A stretch of DNA of 64,000 bases from Streptomyces qaidamensis (GCF_001611795.1 NZ_CP015098.1:3162001-3226000); one strand, 5' to 3'; counted from the first letter of the stretch, positions 1 to 8,653 are shown. Program-made: numbers and translations. The notes: generated by a model not told the origin, from the sequence alone.

Positions 1-1
1 C

Positions 2-298
2 GCCTGGCTGCTGAACATGATCGGTGCGGTCATCCTGGCCGTCTGGATCTTCATCGCCGTCTCGCAATTGCGCCTGCGCCGCCGCCTGGAGCGCGAGTCC
101 CCCGAGAAGCTGGCCGTGCGTATGTGGGCGTTCCCCTGGCTGACCTGGGTCGCCCTGGCCGGCATGGCCGCGGTCTTCGTCCTGATGGCCCGGGAGCCGG
201 ACACGCGGGTGCAGCTGTACTCGACGGGCGGGATGATCCTGGCCCTGGCGGTGGCCGGGTACGCGTGGCAGCGGGTGCGGGCCAGGCACCAGGTCTGA
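2..298 (+). CDS. Amino-acid permease, C-terminal end (cut by window edge)
   Basis: The frame is open from the left edge, so the start lies outside the window; about 98 residues are visible. They form a hydrophobic helix (AVILAVWIFIAVSQ), a strongly basic loop (RLRRRLERE), then two more membrane helices and a short basic tail. A charged loop between the last helices followed by a basic end is typical of APC-superfamily permeases of the GABA/amino-acid type; that assignment is by resemblance only. The stop codon directly abuts the stop of the convergent TPR gene, with no spacer. Substrate unknown. Confidence 0.65.
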   Translation, partial: AWLLNMIGAVILAVWIFIAVSQLRLRRRLERESPEKLAVRMWAFPWLTWVALAGMAAVFVLMAREPDTRVQLYSTGGMILALAVAGYAWQRVRARHQV

Positions 299-1141
299 TC
301 AGCCCCGGGCCGCGGCCTGCCAGGTGGTGACCCAGGCCCGGTCGTGGGCGGCGAACGGGTGCTCGTGGCCGAGCACCCGTGCCCGGTGTTCGGACAGCTC
401 CTTCATCATCCTGATGGCTTCGTCGGTTCTGCCCAGAGCATGGGTGATCCGGGCGGTGAGGGATGTCGCCGACAGGGTGAGGGGGTGGTCCGGGCCCTGG
501 AGCCGGATCCGGTCGGCCAGCACCTGGCGGGCCATGGGTTCGGCCTCTGCGTGGCGGCCGAACTCGAACAGGCCGTAGGCGTAGTTGTGACGGGCGAGAA
601 TCATCGTGGGATGGTCCGGTGGCAGGGCACGCTCGCACGCCCTCAGGAGTGCGGGGCCTTCCTCCGCCAGTTCCTGTTCCTTGCGCAGTTGCGGCAGGAC
701 CTCAATCAGCCCGCACCAGATGAACAACGCCTCCCGGCTGTCTTCCCCCAGTACTCGCCGGTAGCCGTCGAGGGCTCGTCGCTTCCAGCGTTCGGACTCC
801 TCGTCGCGGTCGAGGAGATCCAGCGGTTGCGACAGCGCGGCGCAGCTGTGGAGCGTGTCCACGTCATCGGCCCCGAGGAGGGTCTCCCGGCGTTCCAGCA
901 CCCGGCGGTGCAGTTGCTCCGATTCGGCGAACCGACCCATCCGGAACAACGCCGTGCCCTGGAGGTGCTCGGCCTCCAGGACCAGCCGGTGCTCGGCGCC
1001 CAGGACGCCCCGGACCGCCTCGACGACCGTGGGCGCGAGCGCCAGTGCCGCCGCGTAGTCCCCGGATTCGTAGGTCTGCTGGTCGCCGGAGGTCTGGAAG
1101 ATGCGCCCCTGCCCCGAGGCCCGGGCGCCGAGCTCGCTCAT
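299..1141 (-). CDS. Tetratricopeptide-repeat protein with N-terminal SGxGR-Q-DQ motif
   Basis: A 280-residue protein built of kinesin-light-chain-like TPR units of about 42 residues, e.g. LFRMGRFAESEQLHRRVLE and LFEFGRHAEAEPMARQVLA. These build a protein-binding solenoid. I chose the ATG at 1141 because it overlaps the stop of the upstream gene as ATGA, indicating translational coupling; a longer frame upstream has low-complexity composition and is out of register with the neighbour. Residues 8-25 (SGQGRIFQTSGDQQTYES) resemble the last 18 residues of the upstream protein. No enzymatic domain is visible. It may be the sensor or scaffold partner of that small protein (inference). Confidence 0.8.
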   Translation of the reverse strand: MSELGARASGQGRIFQTSGDQQTYESGDYAAALALAPTVVEAVRGVLGAEHRLVLEAEHLQGTALFRMGRFAESEQLHRRVLERRETLLGADDVDTLHSCAALSQPLDLLDRDEESERWKRRALDGYRRVLGEDSREALFIWCGLIEVLPQLRKEQELAEEGPALLRACERALPPDHPTMILARHNYAYGLFEFGRHAEAEPMARQVLADRIRLQGPDHPLTLSATSLTARITHALGRTDEAIRMMKELSEHRARVLGHEHPFAAHDRAWVTTWQAAARG

Positions 1142-1557
1142 CGCTCGGTGATGTGCTGGTCGCGTCCGGCCTGGTAGACCCGGCCGCTGCCGGATACCTC
1201 GGCGCGCAGCCGAACCTCCACCGAGGACTGTGCCTCCGCGGGATGAGGGTTCAACTCCGCGAGTATGCGGCGGAGTTCGTCGGCCACCTCGGGCCGGGCG
1301 ACCAGGAGCCGACGGACCTTCGCCTGCCACTCGGCGGTGAGTTCGGACTCGGTGTCGGCGTCACCGGTCTGCCGGGCGAGCAGGAGGTCCTCGCGGGTGG
1401 CCTCCAGTTCGCCGCCGACGGCCTGGGCACGGTCGGGCTGGAAGCGCTGCCAGAGGGAGACGAGGCCCTCGCGGGCCGACTCCCAGGCCTGGCCGGCCAT
1501 CAGCGTCACCATCGTCGTTCCCGCGGTTCTGGCGAGTTCGGCGATCTCGGGCCCCAT
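1138..1557 (-). CDS. Small helical protein ending in VYQAGRDQ motif
   Basis: A 139-residue protein started at the ATG at 1557 (MGPEIAELAR). Most of it is predicted helical: a small-residue-rich N-terminal segment (TAGTTMVTLMAGQAWESA), then charged helices rich in Glu and Arg. It ends with SGSGRVYQAGRDQHITER, a tail I recognise from many Streptomyces hypothetical proteins next to TPR or NTPase genes. It lies directly upstream of the TPR gene and overlaps it by four bases. The function is not established. The arrangement fits an effector whose C-terminal motif pairs with the N-terminal motif of its partner, as in bacterial amyloid-signalling pairs (inference). Confidence 0.7.
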   Translation of the reverse strand: MGPEIAELARTAGTTMVTLMAGQAWESAREGLVSLWQRFQPDRAQAVGGELEATREDLLLARQTGDADTESELTAEWQAKVRRLLVARPEVADELRRILAELNPHPAEAQSSVEVRLRAEVSGSGRVYQAGRDQHITER

Positions 1558-1664
1558 GGCCGCCCCCTTCCTACGAGAACCGATAGTAGGTCGCGCCCAC
1601 CCCCCGCGCACCGCCGTTCCGCGCGTTCGCCCGGCCTGGCGCCCTTCTTGCTGTTAGCGTGTAC

Positions 1665-1681
1665 TTGCAAGTCGATTGCAA
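1665..1681 (+). promoter_or_regulatory. Nur box (nickel-responsive operator) upstream of sodF
   Basis: TTGCAA at 1665-1670, five bases, TTGCAA at 1676-1681. This matches exactly the published Streptomyces Nur consensus tTGCaa-N5-ttGCAA. It ends 24 bases before the sodF start codon, so it covers the promoter or transcription start region. Nickel-loaded Nur is known to repress sodF. The -10/-35 elements themselves are not clear. Confidence 0.85.
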
Positions 1682-1705
1682 TAAGGTCCGGAGGGGATCC
1701 CGCCC

Positions 1706-2353
1706 ATGCCCGTCTACACGTTGCCCGAACTGCCGTACGACTACTCCGCGCTCGCCCCCGTGATCAGCCCCGAGATCATCGAGCTGCATCACGACAAGCA
1801 CCACGCCGCCTATGTGAAGGGCGCCAACGACACGCTGGAGCAGCTGGCCGAAGCGCGGGACAAGGGGACGTGGGGGTCGGTCAACGGGCTGGAGAAGAAC
1901 CTGGCCTTCCATCTCTCCGGGCACATCCTGCACAGCATCTACTGGCAGAACATGACCGGTCCGAAGGACGGCGGCGGCGAGCCGCTGGCGCAGGACGGGG
2001 TGGGTGAGCTCGCGGACGCGATCACCGAGTCCTTCGGGTCCTTCGCACACTTCAAGGCGCAGTTGTCCAAGGCGTCGGCCACGACGCAGGGTTCGGGCTG
2101 GGGAGTGCTCGCGTACGAGCCGCTGAGCGGGCGGCTGATCGTGGAGCAGGTCTACGACCACCAGGGCAACGTCGGCCAGGGCGCCACCCCGATCCTCGTC
2201 TTCGACGCCTGGGAGCACGCCTTCTACCTCCAGTACCGCAACCAGAAGGTCGATTTCATCGAGGCGATGTGGCAGGTCGTCAACTGGCAGGACGTCGCCC
2301 GCCGTTACGAGGCAGCCAAGTCCCGAGCGGATGTGCTGCTGCTGGCGCCCTGA
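1706..2353 (+). CDS. sodF: Iron(-zinc) superoxide dismutase SodF
   Basis: Converts superoxide to oxygen and hydrogen peroxide in the cytoplasm. The 215-residue protein starts [18 protein letters not shown] and carries the Fe/Mn SOD metal ligands His28, His76, Asp167 and His171 (motifs [20 protein letters not shown]). Length and sequence match Streptomyces SodF closely. A GGAGGGG ribosome site precedes the ATG by about nine bases. A Nur operator lies in the leader, so expression should be off when nickel is available and the nickel enzyme SodN is made. In S. coelicolor an sRNA from the sodN 3' end also silences sodF; sodN is not in this window. A strong terminator follows. Confidence 0.97.
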   Translation: MPVYTLPELPYDYSALAPVISPEIIELHHDKHHAAYVKGANDTLEQLAEARDKGTWGSVNGLEKNLAFHLSGHILHSIYWQNMTGPKDGGGEPLAQDGVGELADAITESFGSFAHFKAQLSKASATTQGSGWGVLAYEPLSGRLIVEQVYDHQGNVGQGATPILVFDAWEHAFYLQYRNQKVDFIEAMWQVVNWQDVARRYEAAKSRADVLLLAP

Positions 2354-2430
2354 CGGCGGCCCGCCGCTGAGTCGTCCTGCCTCGTGATCGTCTTCTCACC
2401 CTTCACGAACGGCAGGCGGAAAGAAGGAAG

Positions 2431-2460
2431 CCCCCGCGAGGACAGGACTCGCGGGGGTTT
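2431..2460 (+). terminator. Terminator between sodF and the convergent methyltransferase gene
   Basis: A perfect ten-base stem (CCCCCGCGAG 2431-2440 with its complement 2448-2457), a seven-base loop, then TTT. It lies between two convergent genes and could serve both strands. Confidence 0.85.
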
Positions 2461-2471
2461 CCCGTCGTGCG

Positions 2472-3248
2472 CTACGGCTTGCGGCCGAGGCCGCCGTGCT
2501 GGCCGATCGGCTCGGCCGGCACACCCGGCTCGGGGTGCCACAACGGCACCGAGACCACGCCGGGTTCCACCAGCTCCAGGCCCTCGAAGAACGCCTCGAT
2601 CTGCTCGGCCGGCCGCAGGAAGTACGGGACCGCGCCCGTCTCGTTGTAGGCGTCCTGGGCCTGCTCGTAGGCAGGGTCCGTGCCGCGGGAGCCCTCGTTG
2701 AGGGAGAGGTAGCTGCCCGGCGGCAGACCGGCCAGGAGGCGGCGGACCAGGTCGCGGGCCTGCTCGTAGTCGGCCACGTGGCCCAGGATGCCGCTGAGGA
2801 TCAGGGCCGTGGGCCGGGTGAGGTCGAGGGTCTTCCCCGCGGCCTCGATGATCTGCTCGGGCTCGTGGAGGCTGATGGGCTCGTACGCCGTCGCGCCCTC
2901 GGGGGTGGAGGTGAGCAGGGCGCGGGCGTGGGCGAGGACCAGCGGGTCGTTGTCGACGTAGACGATCCGCGCCTCGGGGGCGAGGCGCTGGGCGACCTCG
3001 TGGGTGTTGTCGACGGTCGGCAGGCCGGTGCCGACGTCGAGGAACTGCCGTACACCGGCCTCCTGGACGAGGTACCGGATGCTGCGGCCGAGGAAGGCGC
3101 GGCTGCTGCGGGCGATGGTGACGATGCCGGGGAAGACGGCGGTGTACGCGTCACCGGCCGCCTCGTCCACCGGGTAGTTGTCCTTGCCGCCCAGCCAGTA
3201 GTTCCAGATCCGGGCCGAGTGCGGCACCGACGTGTCGATCTGCGTCAT
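2472..3248 (-). CDS. SAM-dependent methyltransferase, DUF574 (Methyltransf_19) family
   Basis: A 258-residue protein with the family's N-terminal signature RIWNYWLGGKDNYPVD (residues 13-28), the SAM-binding FLDVGTG (69-75) and an acidic strand end YVDNDPLVLAHAR. Length fits the family, which is highly expanded in Streptomyces and mostly uncharacterised; methyl acceptors are unknown. Twelve bases separate its start from the stop of the phosphoglycerate-mutase-like gene upstream on the same strand, so it may be the last gene of a leftward operon with that gene and the FGGY kinase, though a functional link is not obvious. Confidence 0.9.
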   Translation of the reverse strand: MTQIDTSVPHSARIWNYWLGGKDNYPVDEAAGDAYTAVFPGIVTIARSSRAFLGRSIRYLVQEAGVRQFLDVGTGLPTVDNTHEVAQRLAPEARIVYVDNDPLVLAHARALLTSTPEGATAYEPISLHEPEQIIEAAGKTLDLTRPTALILSGILGHVADYEQARDLVRRLLAGLPPGSYLSLNEGSRGTDPAYEQAQDAYNETGAVPYFLRPAEQIEAFFEGLELVEPGVVSVPLWHPEPGVPAEPIGQHGGLGRKP

Positions 3249-3260
3249 GTGCTCATCCTG

Positions 3261-3884
3261 CTACGGCACATCGGCCTCGCACGGCACATTGAGTGAAAGG
3301 AGTGCGGCGGAACCGTCGGGGTTCACGCGCAGTTCGCTGATCGCCGCGTTCCGCAACCGCGGGAGCACTCTGCGGTACTCGCCGACCGGGATCGACAGCA
3401 GAGTGCACAGCACCAGGCGCAGCAGGGTGTTGTGGGCGACCACCAGGACGCGTTCGCCGGGGTGGGCGGCGGCGATGCCCCTGAGGGCACGCACGCCGCG
3501 GGCCGCCGCCGCCCGCGGGTCCTCGGCGCCGGGGAAGGAGTGCTCCACCGGGTCGGCCCGGTAGGCCGCGGCCCACTCCGGGTCCTCGGCCTCGAACTCG
3601 GCGAGCGTGCGGCCCTCCAGCACACCGAAGTCGCATTCGCGCAGGTGCGGTTCGCTCTGGGAGGTGAGGCCGAGGGCACGGCAGGCGGGCTCGGCGGTGG
3701 CGACGGCACGGGACAGCGGGGACGTCCAGACCGCGTCGACGGGATGGGCGGCGGCCCACCGGCCGAGGGCCTCGGCCTGGGCGCGGCCGGTGTCGGTGAG
3801 GTCGATGTCGCTGATGCCGGCGTAGCGGTTCTCGGCATGCCAGACGGTCTGCCCGTGGCGGACCAGCAGGAGGGTCGTACTCAT
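3261..3884 (-). CDS. Histidine phosphatase (phosphoglycerate mutase-like)
   Basis: A 207-residue branch-1 histidine phosphatase. LLVRHGQT near the N-terminus carries the catalytic RHG, and VVAHNTLLR supplies the second active-site histidine; the acidic LRECDFGVLEGRT segment sits between. The start at 3884 overlaps the stop of the FGGY kinase gene as ATGA, so the two are translationally coupled. That coupling suggests action on a phosphorylated sugar or polyol from the same pathway rather than glycolytic mutase activity, but the substrate cannot be read from sequence. Confidence 0.9.
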   Translation of the reverse strand: MSTTLLLVRHGQTVWHAENRYAGISDIDLTDTGRAQAEALGRWAAAHPVDAVWTSPLSRAVATAEPACRALGLTSQSEPHLRECDFGVLEGRTLAEFEAEDPEWAAAYRADPVEHSFPGAEDPRAAAARGVRALRGIAAAHPGERVLVVAHNTLLRLVLCTLLSIPVGEYRRVLPRLRNAAISELRVNPDGSAALLSLNVPCEADVP

Positions 3885-5365
3885 GATGCGGAAGTATCCC
3901 CGCTCAGCCGGCTGTGTGCGTGCGCGGCGACCGGGCCGGGCAGCCAGCCGCGGTCCCGCAGGGCGTCGACCAGACGCGCGTACGGCTCGGCGAAGGCGGC
4001 GGTGCGGCCGGGGCGGGGTTCGACGACGGTCCGGACGCGCACCATGCGTTCGGCGACGTCCGCGAGCGCGCCGGCCCCCGACGCCCCGTACGCGGCCAGT
4101 GCCGCCATGCCCAGGGCCGGTTCGGTCTGTTCGGGGACACGGGCCGGGCGGCCCAGGATGTCGGCGCGCAGCTGGTTCCAGTACGGGCTGCGGGCGCCGC
4201 CGCCCGTGAAGGTGAGCGGGCCGTCCAGGGGCGCGCCGAGATGGTGCAGGTAGTCCAGGCACAGGCGTTCGGTGAGGCCGACCCCCTGGAGGAGCGCCGC
4301 CCACAGGTCGGCGTCCTCCACGGGGTCGCCCAGGACGAACGGGGTCGCCTCCGGCGCCCGGAACGGGAACCGCTCCCCCGGCGAGACCAGGGGATAGGCG
4401 ACCGCACTCGACGGCTCGTACGCCCTGGCCTGTGCGTCCATCTCGGACGGATCGGCCCCCGGGAAGTGCGCCGCGAGCGCCCCGGCCCCGACGCTCGACG
4501 CGCCGCCGGGCAGCCAGGTGCCGTCCGGGGCACGGTGGTTGTAGACCACGCCGGTGGGGTCGCCGACCGGGTCGCGGGCGGCGCCCTTCAGCACGAGCGT
4601 GGTGCCGAGCACGGAGTTCCAGGAGCCGGGCCGCAGTGCGCCCGACGCGATCTGGGCCGCGCAGCCGTCGGTCATCCCGGCGAACACCGGCGTGCCGACG
4701 GGGATGCCGGTGGCGTCGGCGGCGGCCGCGCACACCTCACCGAGGCGCGTCCCCGGGCGGACGACGCTCGGCAACAGGCCTTCTGGCAGGCCCAGTTCGG
4801 CCAGGGCGGCCTCCGGCCAGCGGTCGCCCGCCAGGTCGTAGCCCGTCTTCAGGGCATGGCTGGAATCGGCCGGCGGCGGCTCGCCCGTGAGCCGGCCGAC
4901 GATCAGGTCGGGCTGGTGCGTCAGGCGCAGCGGGGTGCCGCCGTACTCGCCCAGCAGCCACAGCGCCTTCGGCAGCGCCCAGGTGTCCTGGACCGCGATC
5001 CCCGCCTGCCGCGCCCGCCCCGCCTGCGCCTGCGCCCGCCCGTCGTCGTACATCAGCGCGGGGCTCACCGGGCGGCCCGAGCCGTCCGTCAGCAGGACCG
5101 TGCCGGACGTGCCGCACACCGCGAGTCCGCCGACCGGCAGGCCGGGCGGCGCGGAGCCGAGGGCCGCCCGCGACGCCTCGCACAGCGCCGCCCACCACCG
5201 CAGCGGGTCCTGCTCGTGCCGCACCCCGTCCCGCCGCCCCGTGAGCGGGGCCGAGCCGCTGCCGAGGACCGTGCCGTCGGCGGTGACGAGCAGCACGCGG
5301 ACGCTCTGCGTGCCCAGGTCGACGCCCAGCCAGGCCGCGCCCTCGCCCGCACCCTCGTCCACCAT
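3881..5365 (-). CDS. FGGY-family carbohydrate kinase
   Basis: ATP-dependent sugar or polyol kinase of 494 residues, the normal FGGY length. The N-terminal phosphate loop is WLGVDLGTQSVRVLLV. The C-terminal nucleotide-binding part contains LTFTGGGARSPYWNQ and the following ADILGRP segment. The start at 5365 was chosen for its GGGAGG ribosome site; a longer frame lacks one. It is transcribed divergently from the ABC transporter operon, which encodes a second FGGY kinase. It is closest in feel to xylulokinase or gluconokinase types; the true substrate is unknown. Confidence 0.92.
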   Translation of the reverse strand: MVDEGAGEGAAWLGVDLGTQSVRVLLVTADGTVLGSGSAPLTGRRDGVRHEQDPLRWWAALCEASRAALGSAPPGLPVGGLAVCGTSGTVLLTDGSGRPVSPALMYDDGRAQAQAGRARQAGIAVQDTWALPKALWLLGEYGGTPLRLTHQPDLIVGRLTGEPPPADSSHALKTGYDLAGDRWPEAALAELGLPEGLLPSVVRPGTRLGEVCAAAADATGIPVGTPVFAGMTDGCAAQIASGALRPGSWNSVLGTTLVLKGAARDPVGDPTGVVYNHRAPDGTWLPGGASSVGAGALAAHFPGADPSEMDAQARAYEPSSAVAYPLVSPGERFPFRAPEATPFVLGDPVEDADLWAALLQGVGLTERLCLDYLHHLGAPLDGPLTFTGGGARSPYWNQLRADILGRPARVPEQTEPALGMAALAAYGASGAGALADVAERMVRVRTVVEPRPGRTAAFAEPYARLVDALRDRGWLPGPVAAHAHSRLSGDTSAS

Positions 5366-5521
5366 CCGGAACCTCCCACGCCGTCGCAGCCGGATCTGTG
5401 AACTTCTCACTGTGCCCCGATATTTTCCCGTGCGCGAGGGATTGACGCCCAACTTCAGCCGTTCCACCCTCTGTTAACGAGTCGACTCGACGTGTTAGCC
5501 AGGCTCCACGCGGAGGTACGG
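5366..5521. promoter_or_regulatory. Divergent promoter region with perfect 12-bp palindrome
   Basis: The 156-bp gap between the divergent kinase and solute-binding genes holds CGAGTCGACTCG at 5478-5489, a perfect palindrome 33 bases upstream of the binding-protein start. A TTGACG at 5442-5447 could be a -35 element for the rightward operon, but no convincing -10 follows. The palindrome is a candidate operator for the DeoR regulator encoded in the operon (inference). Confidence 0.4.
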
Positions 5522-6943
5522 ATGGACACGCACGTGCACGACCGCCGGCGCTTCCTCGCCCTCGCCGCCGGGGCGGCGGCGGCCCCGTTACTCACGGCCT
5601 GCGGCGCCGGTTTCGGCGGGAACGACGACAAGAGCGACGGTTCCGCCGCGGACGACGTCACCGGTTCCTTCGACTGGAAGCGGGAGAAGGGCACCACCGT
5701 CAAGGCCCTGCTCAACAAGCACCCGTACACGGACGCCCTCATCGCCGACCTGAAGTCCTTCACCGCGAAGACCGGCATCGAGGTCGAGTACGACGTCTTC
5801 CCCGAGGACAACTACTTCGACAAGCTCACCGTGGACCTGTCCAGCGGGCGGGCCTCCTACGACGTCTTCATGCTCGGCGCGTACATGGTGTGGCAGTACG
5901 GGCCGCCGAACTGGCTGGAGGACCTCGGCCCCTGGATGCGCAACTCCTCGGCCACGGGCGCCGAATGGGACCAGGCGGACTTCTTCCCGAACCTGCTCCA
6001 GGCCGACCAGTGGTCCCTGAAGGCGGGCGCCCCGCTCGGCCAGGGCGGACAGTACGCGCTGCCGTGGGGCTGGGAGACGAACGTCGTCGCCTACAACACC
6101 GAGGTGTTCCGCAAGCTCGGCGTGAAACCGGCGGAGACCTTCGACGAGCTGACCGAACTCGCCGGGACCATCAAGCGGAAGGCGCCGGGCGCGGGTTTCG
6201 ACGGCATGTACGGGATCGCCGTGCGCGGCTCCCGGAGCTGGGCCACCATCCACCCGGGCTTCATGACGATGTACGCCCGCAACGGGCTGAAGGACTTCAC
6301 GGTCGACGGCGGGAAGCTCACCCCCGCCATGAACAGCCCCGAGGCCGTCGCCTTCACCGAGGACTGGGCCCGCATGGTCAAGCGGGGCGGGCCGCCGTCC
6401 TGGACGTCGTACACCTGGTACCAGTGCTCCAGCGACCTGGGTGCGAAGAAGGCCGGGATGCTGTTCGACGCCGACACGGCCGCCTACTTCCAGGCGGTGA
6501 AGGGCGCGAGCCCCGCCTCCGGGAAGATCGCCTTCCACCCGGGGCCGCAGGGGCCGGGCGGGTCGCTCGCCACCAACATGTGGATCTGGTCGCTCGGCAT
6601 GAACGCCAAGAGCAAGAAGAAGAGCGCCAGCTGGCTGTTCCTGCAGTGGGCCACCGGCAAGGAGCACCTGCGCAAGAGCGCGATCACGCACAACCACATC
6701 GACCCGGTGCGCAAGTCCGTCGCCGACGACGCCGCGTACAAGGACAAGATGCGGCATCTGCCGGGCTTCCTGGAGACCTTCGAGAAGGTCGTCGACCAGA
6801 CGAAGATCCAGTTCACCCCGCAGGCCCAGTTCTTCGACGCGACGACCAGCTGGGCCTCGGCCCTCCAGGAGATCTACGGCGGCAAGGGTGCGAAGCCGGT
6901 CCTGGACGGGCTGGCGGACGACCTCGCCGGCAAGGTGGGCTAG
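5522..6943 (+). CDS. ABC transporter solute-binding lipoprotein (family 1, sugar/polyol)
   Basis: The 473-residue extracellular binding protein of a CUT1-type importer. The signal region has a twin-arginine-like DRRRFLALAAGAAAAPLL followed by the lipobox LTAC, so it is probably exported by Tat and lipid-anchored. The mature part has the usual periplasmic-binding fold features, e.g. KTGIEVEYDVFPEDNYFDKL and a late aromatic segment. The ATG at 5522 has a GGAGG five bases upstream. It is the first gene of a tightly packed operon with two permeases and ATPases. The neighbouring kinases and dehydrogenase suggest a polyol or sugar, not identifiable further. Confidence 0.92.
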   Translation: MDTHVHDRRRFLALAAGAAAAPLLTACGAGFGGNDDKSDGSAADDVTGSFDWKREKGTTVKALLNKHPYTDALIADLKSFTAKTGIEVEYDVFPEDNYFDKLTVDLSSGRASYDVFMLGAYMVWQYGPPNWLEDLGPWMRNSSATGAEWDQADFFPNLLQADQWSLKAGAPLGQGGQYALPWGWETNVVAYNTEVFRKLGVKPAETFDELTELAGTIKRKAPGAGFDGMYGIAVRGSRSWATIHPGFMTMYARNGLKDFTVDGGKLTPAMNSPEAVAFTEDWARMVKRGGPPSWTSYTWYQCSSDLGAKKAGMLFDADTAAYFQAVKGASPASGKIAFHPGPQGPGGSLATNMWIWSLGMNAKSKKKSASWLFLQWATGKEHLRKSAITHNHIDPVRKSVADDAAYKDKMRHLPGFLETFEKVVDQTKIQFTPQAQFFDATTSWASALQEIYGGKGAKPVLDGLADDLAGKVG

Positions 6944-6947
6944 AGCG

Positions 6948-7832
6948 ATGGGGTGGCGGATCACCCTGCGCCCGTACGTCCTGATCGTCCCAGCGCTCCT
7001 GCTGACCTGCGGGATCCTCTACCCCTTCGGGCTCGGCCTGTACTACACGCTGTTCGACTTCTCGGCGAGCAAACCGCAGCCGGACATGGTGCGCTTCGAG
7101 AACTACAGAGCCGTCTTCACTCAGGAGGCGTTCTGGAACTCGGCGTGGGTGACGGTGCTGTACGCCGTCGGGGCTGCGCTCGCCGAGACCGTGCTCGGCG
7201 TGGCCGTCGCCCTGCTGCTGCACCGCTCGACACTGATCGGCCGGGTCCTGGAGAAGATCCTGATCCTGCCGCTGATGATCGCCCCGGTGATCGCGGCGAT
7301 CATCTGGAAGCTGATGCTCCAGCCGTCGGTCGGGGTGGTCAACCACCTGCTGAGGCCTTTCGGTCTGGGCGGGGTGCAGTGGACCGACACCCCGACGGGC
7401 GCGCTGCTGTCGTCGATCGCCGTGGACGTGTGGGTCTACACCCCGTTCGTGGCGATCCTCGCCCTCGCCGGTCTGCGGTCGCTGCCCACCTCCCCGTTCG
7501 AGGCGGCGGCCGTGGACGGCGCGGGCTGGTGGTACACCTTCCGCCGGCTGACCCTGCCGATGCTGTGGCCCTACGTCCTGGTCGCGGTGATCTTCCGGTT
7601 CATGGACTCGCTGAAGGTGTTCGACATCATCTACGCCCTGACGGAAGGCGGGCCGGGCGACTCGACGGTGGTGCTCCAGATCCGGGCGTATCTCGAAGCC
7701 ATCCGCTTCCAGCGGTACTCCTTCGGGATCAGCTACACGATCGTGCTGTGGGCCGTGGTCTACCTGGCCGCGATGGTGCTGGTGAAGCACCTGGGGAAGA
7801 TCCAGCGGAAGGCCGCGGAGGTGACCACGTGA
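6948..7832 (+). CDS. ABC sugar/polyol permease, MalF type
   Basis: A 294-residue inner-membrane permease with six predicted helices. The EAA loop that contacts the ATPase is visible as FEAAAVDGAGWWYTFRRLTLP. It starts four bases after the binding-protein stop. The next permease overlaps its stop by GTGA. It forms the channel with the downstream MalG-type subunit. Confidence 0.94.
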   Translation: MGWRITLRPYVLIVPALLLTCGILYPFGLGLYYTLFDFSASKPQPDMVRFENYRAVFTQEAFWNSAWVTVLYAVGAALAETVLGVAVALLLHRSTLIGRVLEKILILPLMIAPVIAAIIWKLMLQPSVGVVNHLLRPFGLGGVQWTDTPTGALLSSIAVDVWVYTPFVAILALAGLRSLPTSPFEAAAVDGAGWWYTFRRLTLPMLWPYVLVAVIFRFMDSLKVFDIIYALTEGGPGDSTVVLQIRAYLEAIRFQRYSFGISYTIVLWAVVYLAAMVLVKHLGKIQRKAAEVTT

Positions 7833-8653
7833 GGAAACGCCTGGTGGGGTGGCTGTGCGACACCGCCCTGATCCTCTACTTCGTCTTCGCGCTGTTCCCC
7901 ATCGCCTGGATGGTGATCTTGTCGCTGAAGCCGGCCGACCAGCTGTTCTCCACCTACTTCTCCTTCTCCCCCACCCTCGACGGTTACCGGACGGTCCTCG
8001 GCGACAGCGAGGGCATCCCGTTCGTGCGGTTCTTCGTCAACAGCCTGGTGGTGTCGGTGGGGGCGGTCGTACTGTCGCTGGTGGTGGGCCTTCCGGCGGC
8101 GTATGCCTCGGCCCGCTGGCGGTTCAAGGGCTCCGAGAACCTGATGTTCACGCTGCTGTCGTTCCGCTTCGCACCCGAACTGACCGTCATCATCCCGCTG
8201 TTCGTGCTCTACCAGAAGCTCGGCCTGTTCGACACGTACGTCGGCATGGTGTGGGTGCTGCAGCTCGTCACCCTGCCGTTGATCGTGTGGATCATGCGGT
8301 CCTACTTCGCCGACCTCACACCCGAGCTGGAGCAGGCCGCCCTGCTCGACGGCTACACCCGCAAGCAGGCGTTCTTCAAGGTGGCGCTCCCGCTGGTCAA
8401 GCCGGGCATCGCGGCCGTGTCGCTGCTGGCGTTCATCTTCGCCTGGAACAACTTCGTCTTCCCGCTGATCCTCACCTCCAACGAGGCCCAGACGGTGACC
8501 GTCGGCGCGCTGTCGTTCCTCGGCGGGGACCGGCCCAAGTACAACCTCACGGCCGCCGCCGCGCTGGTGTCGGTCGTACCGCCGCTGCTGCTGGCGCTGA
8601 CGATCCAGCGCTACCTGGTGCGGGGTCTGTCGTTCGGGGCGGTGAAGTCATGA
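7829..8653 (+). CDS. ABC sugar/polyol permease, MalG type
   Basis: A 274-residue second channel subunit. It begins at a GTG overlapping the previous stop (GTGA), which rules out the much longer frame that runs antiphase through the upstream gene. Six hydrophobic helices are visible. The EAA loop reads LEQAALLDGYTRKQAFFKVA. Its stop overlaps the ATPase start as ATGA, so four consecutive genes are translationally coupled. Confidence 0.94.
   Translation: MRKRLVGWLCDTALILYFVFALFPIAWMVILSLKPADQLFSTYFSFSPTLDGYRTVLGDSEGIPFVRFFVNSLVVSVGAVVLSLVVGLPAAYASARWRFKGSENLMFTLLSFRFAPELTVIIPLFVLYQKLGLFDTYVGMVWVLQLVTLPLIVWIMRSYFADLTPELEQAALLDGYTRKQAFFKVALPLVKPGIAAVSLLAFIFAWNNFVFPLILTSNEAQTVTVGALSFLGGDRPKYNLTAAAALVSVVPPLLLALTIQRYLVRGLSFGAVKS

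Noticed and set aside
5442-5447. TTGACG as -35 for the transporter operon
   Set aside because: No acceptable -10 hexamer at 16-19 bases; kept only as a remark.
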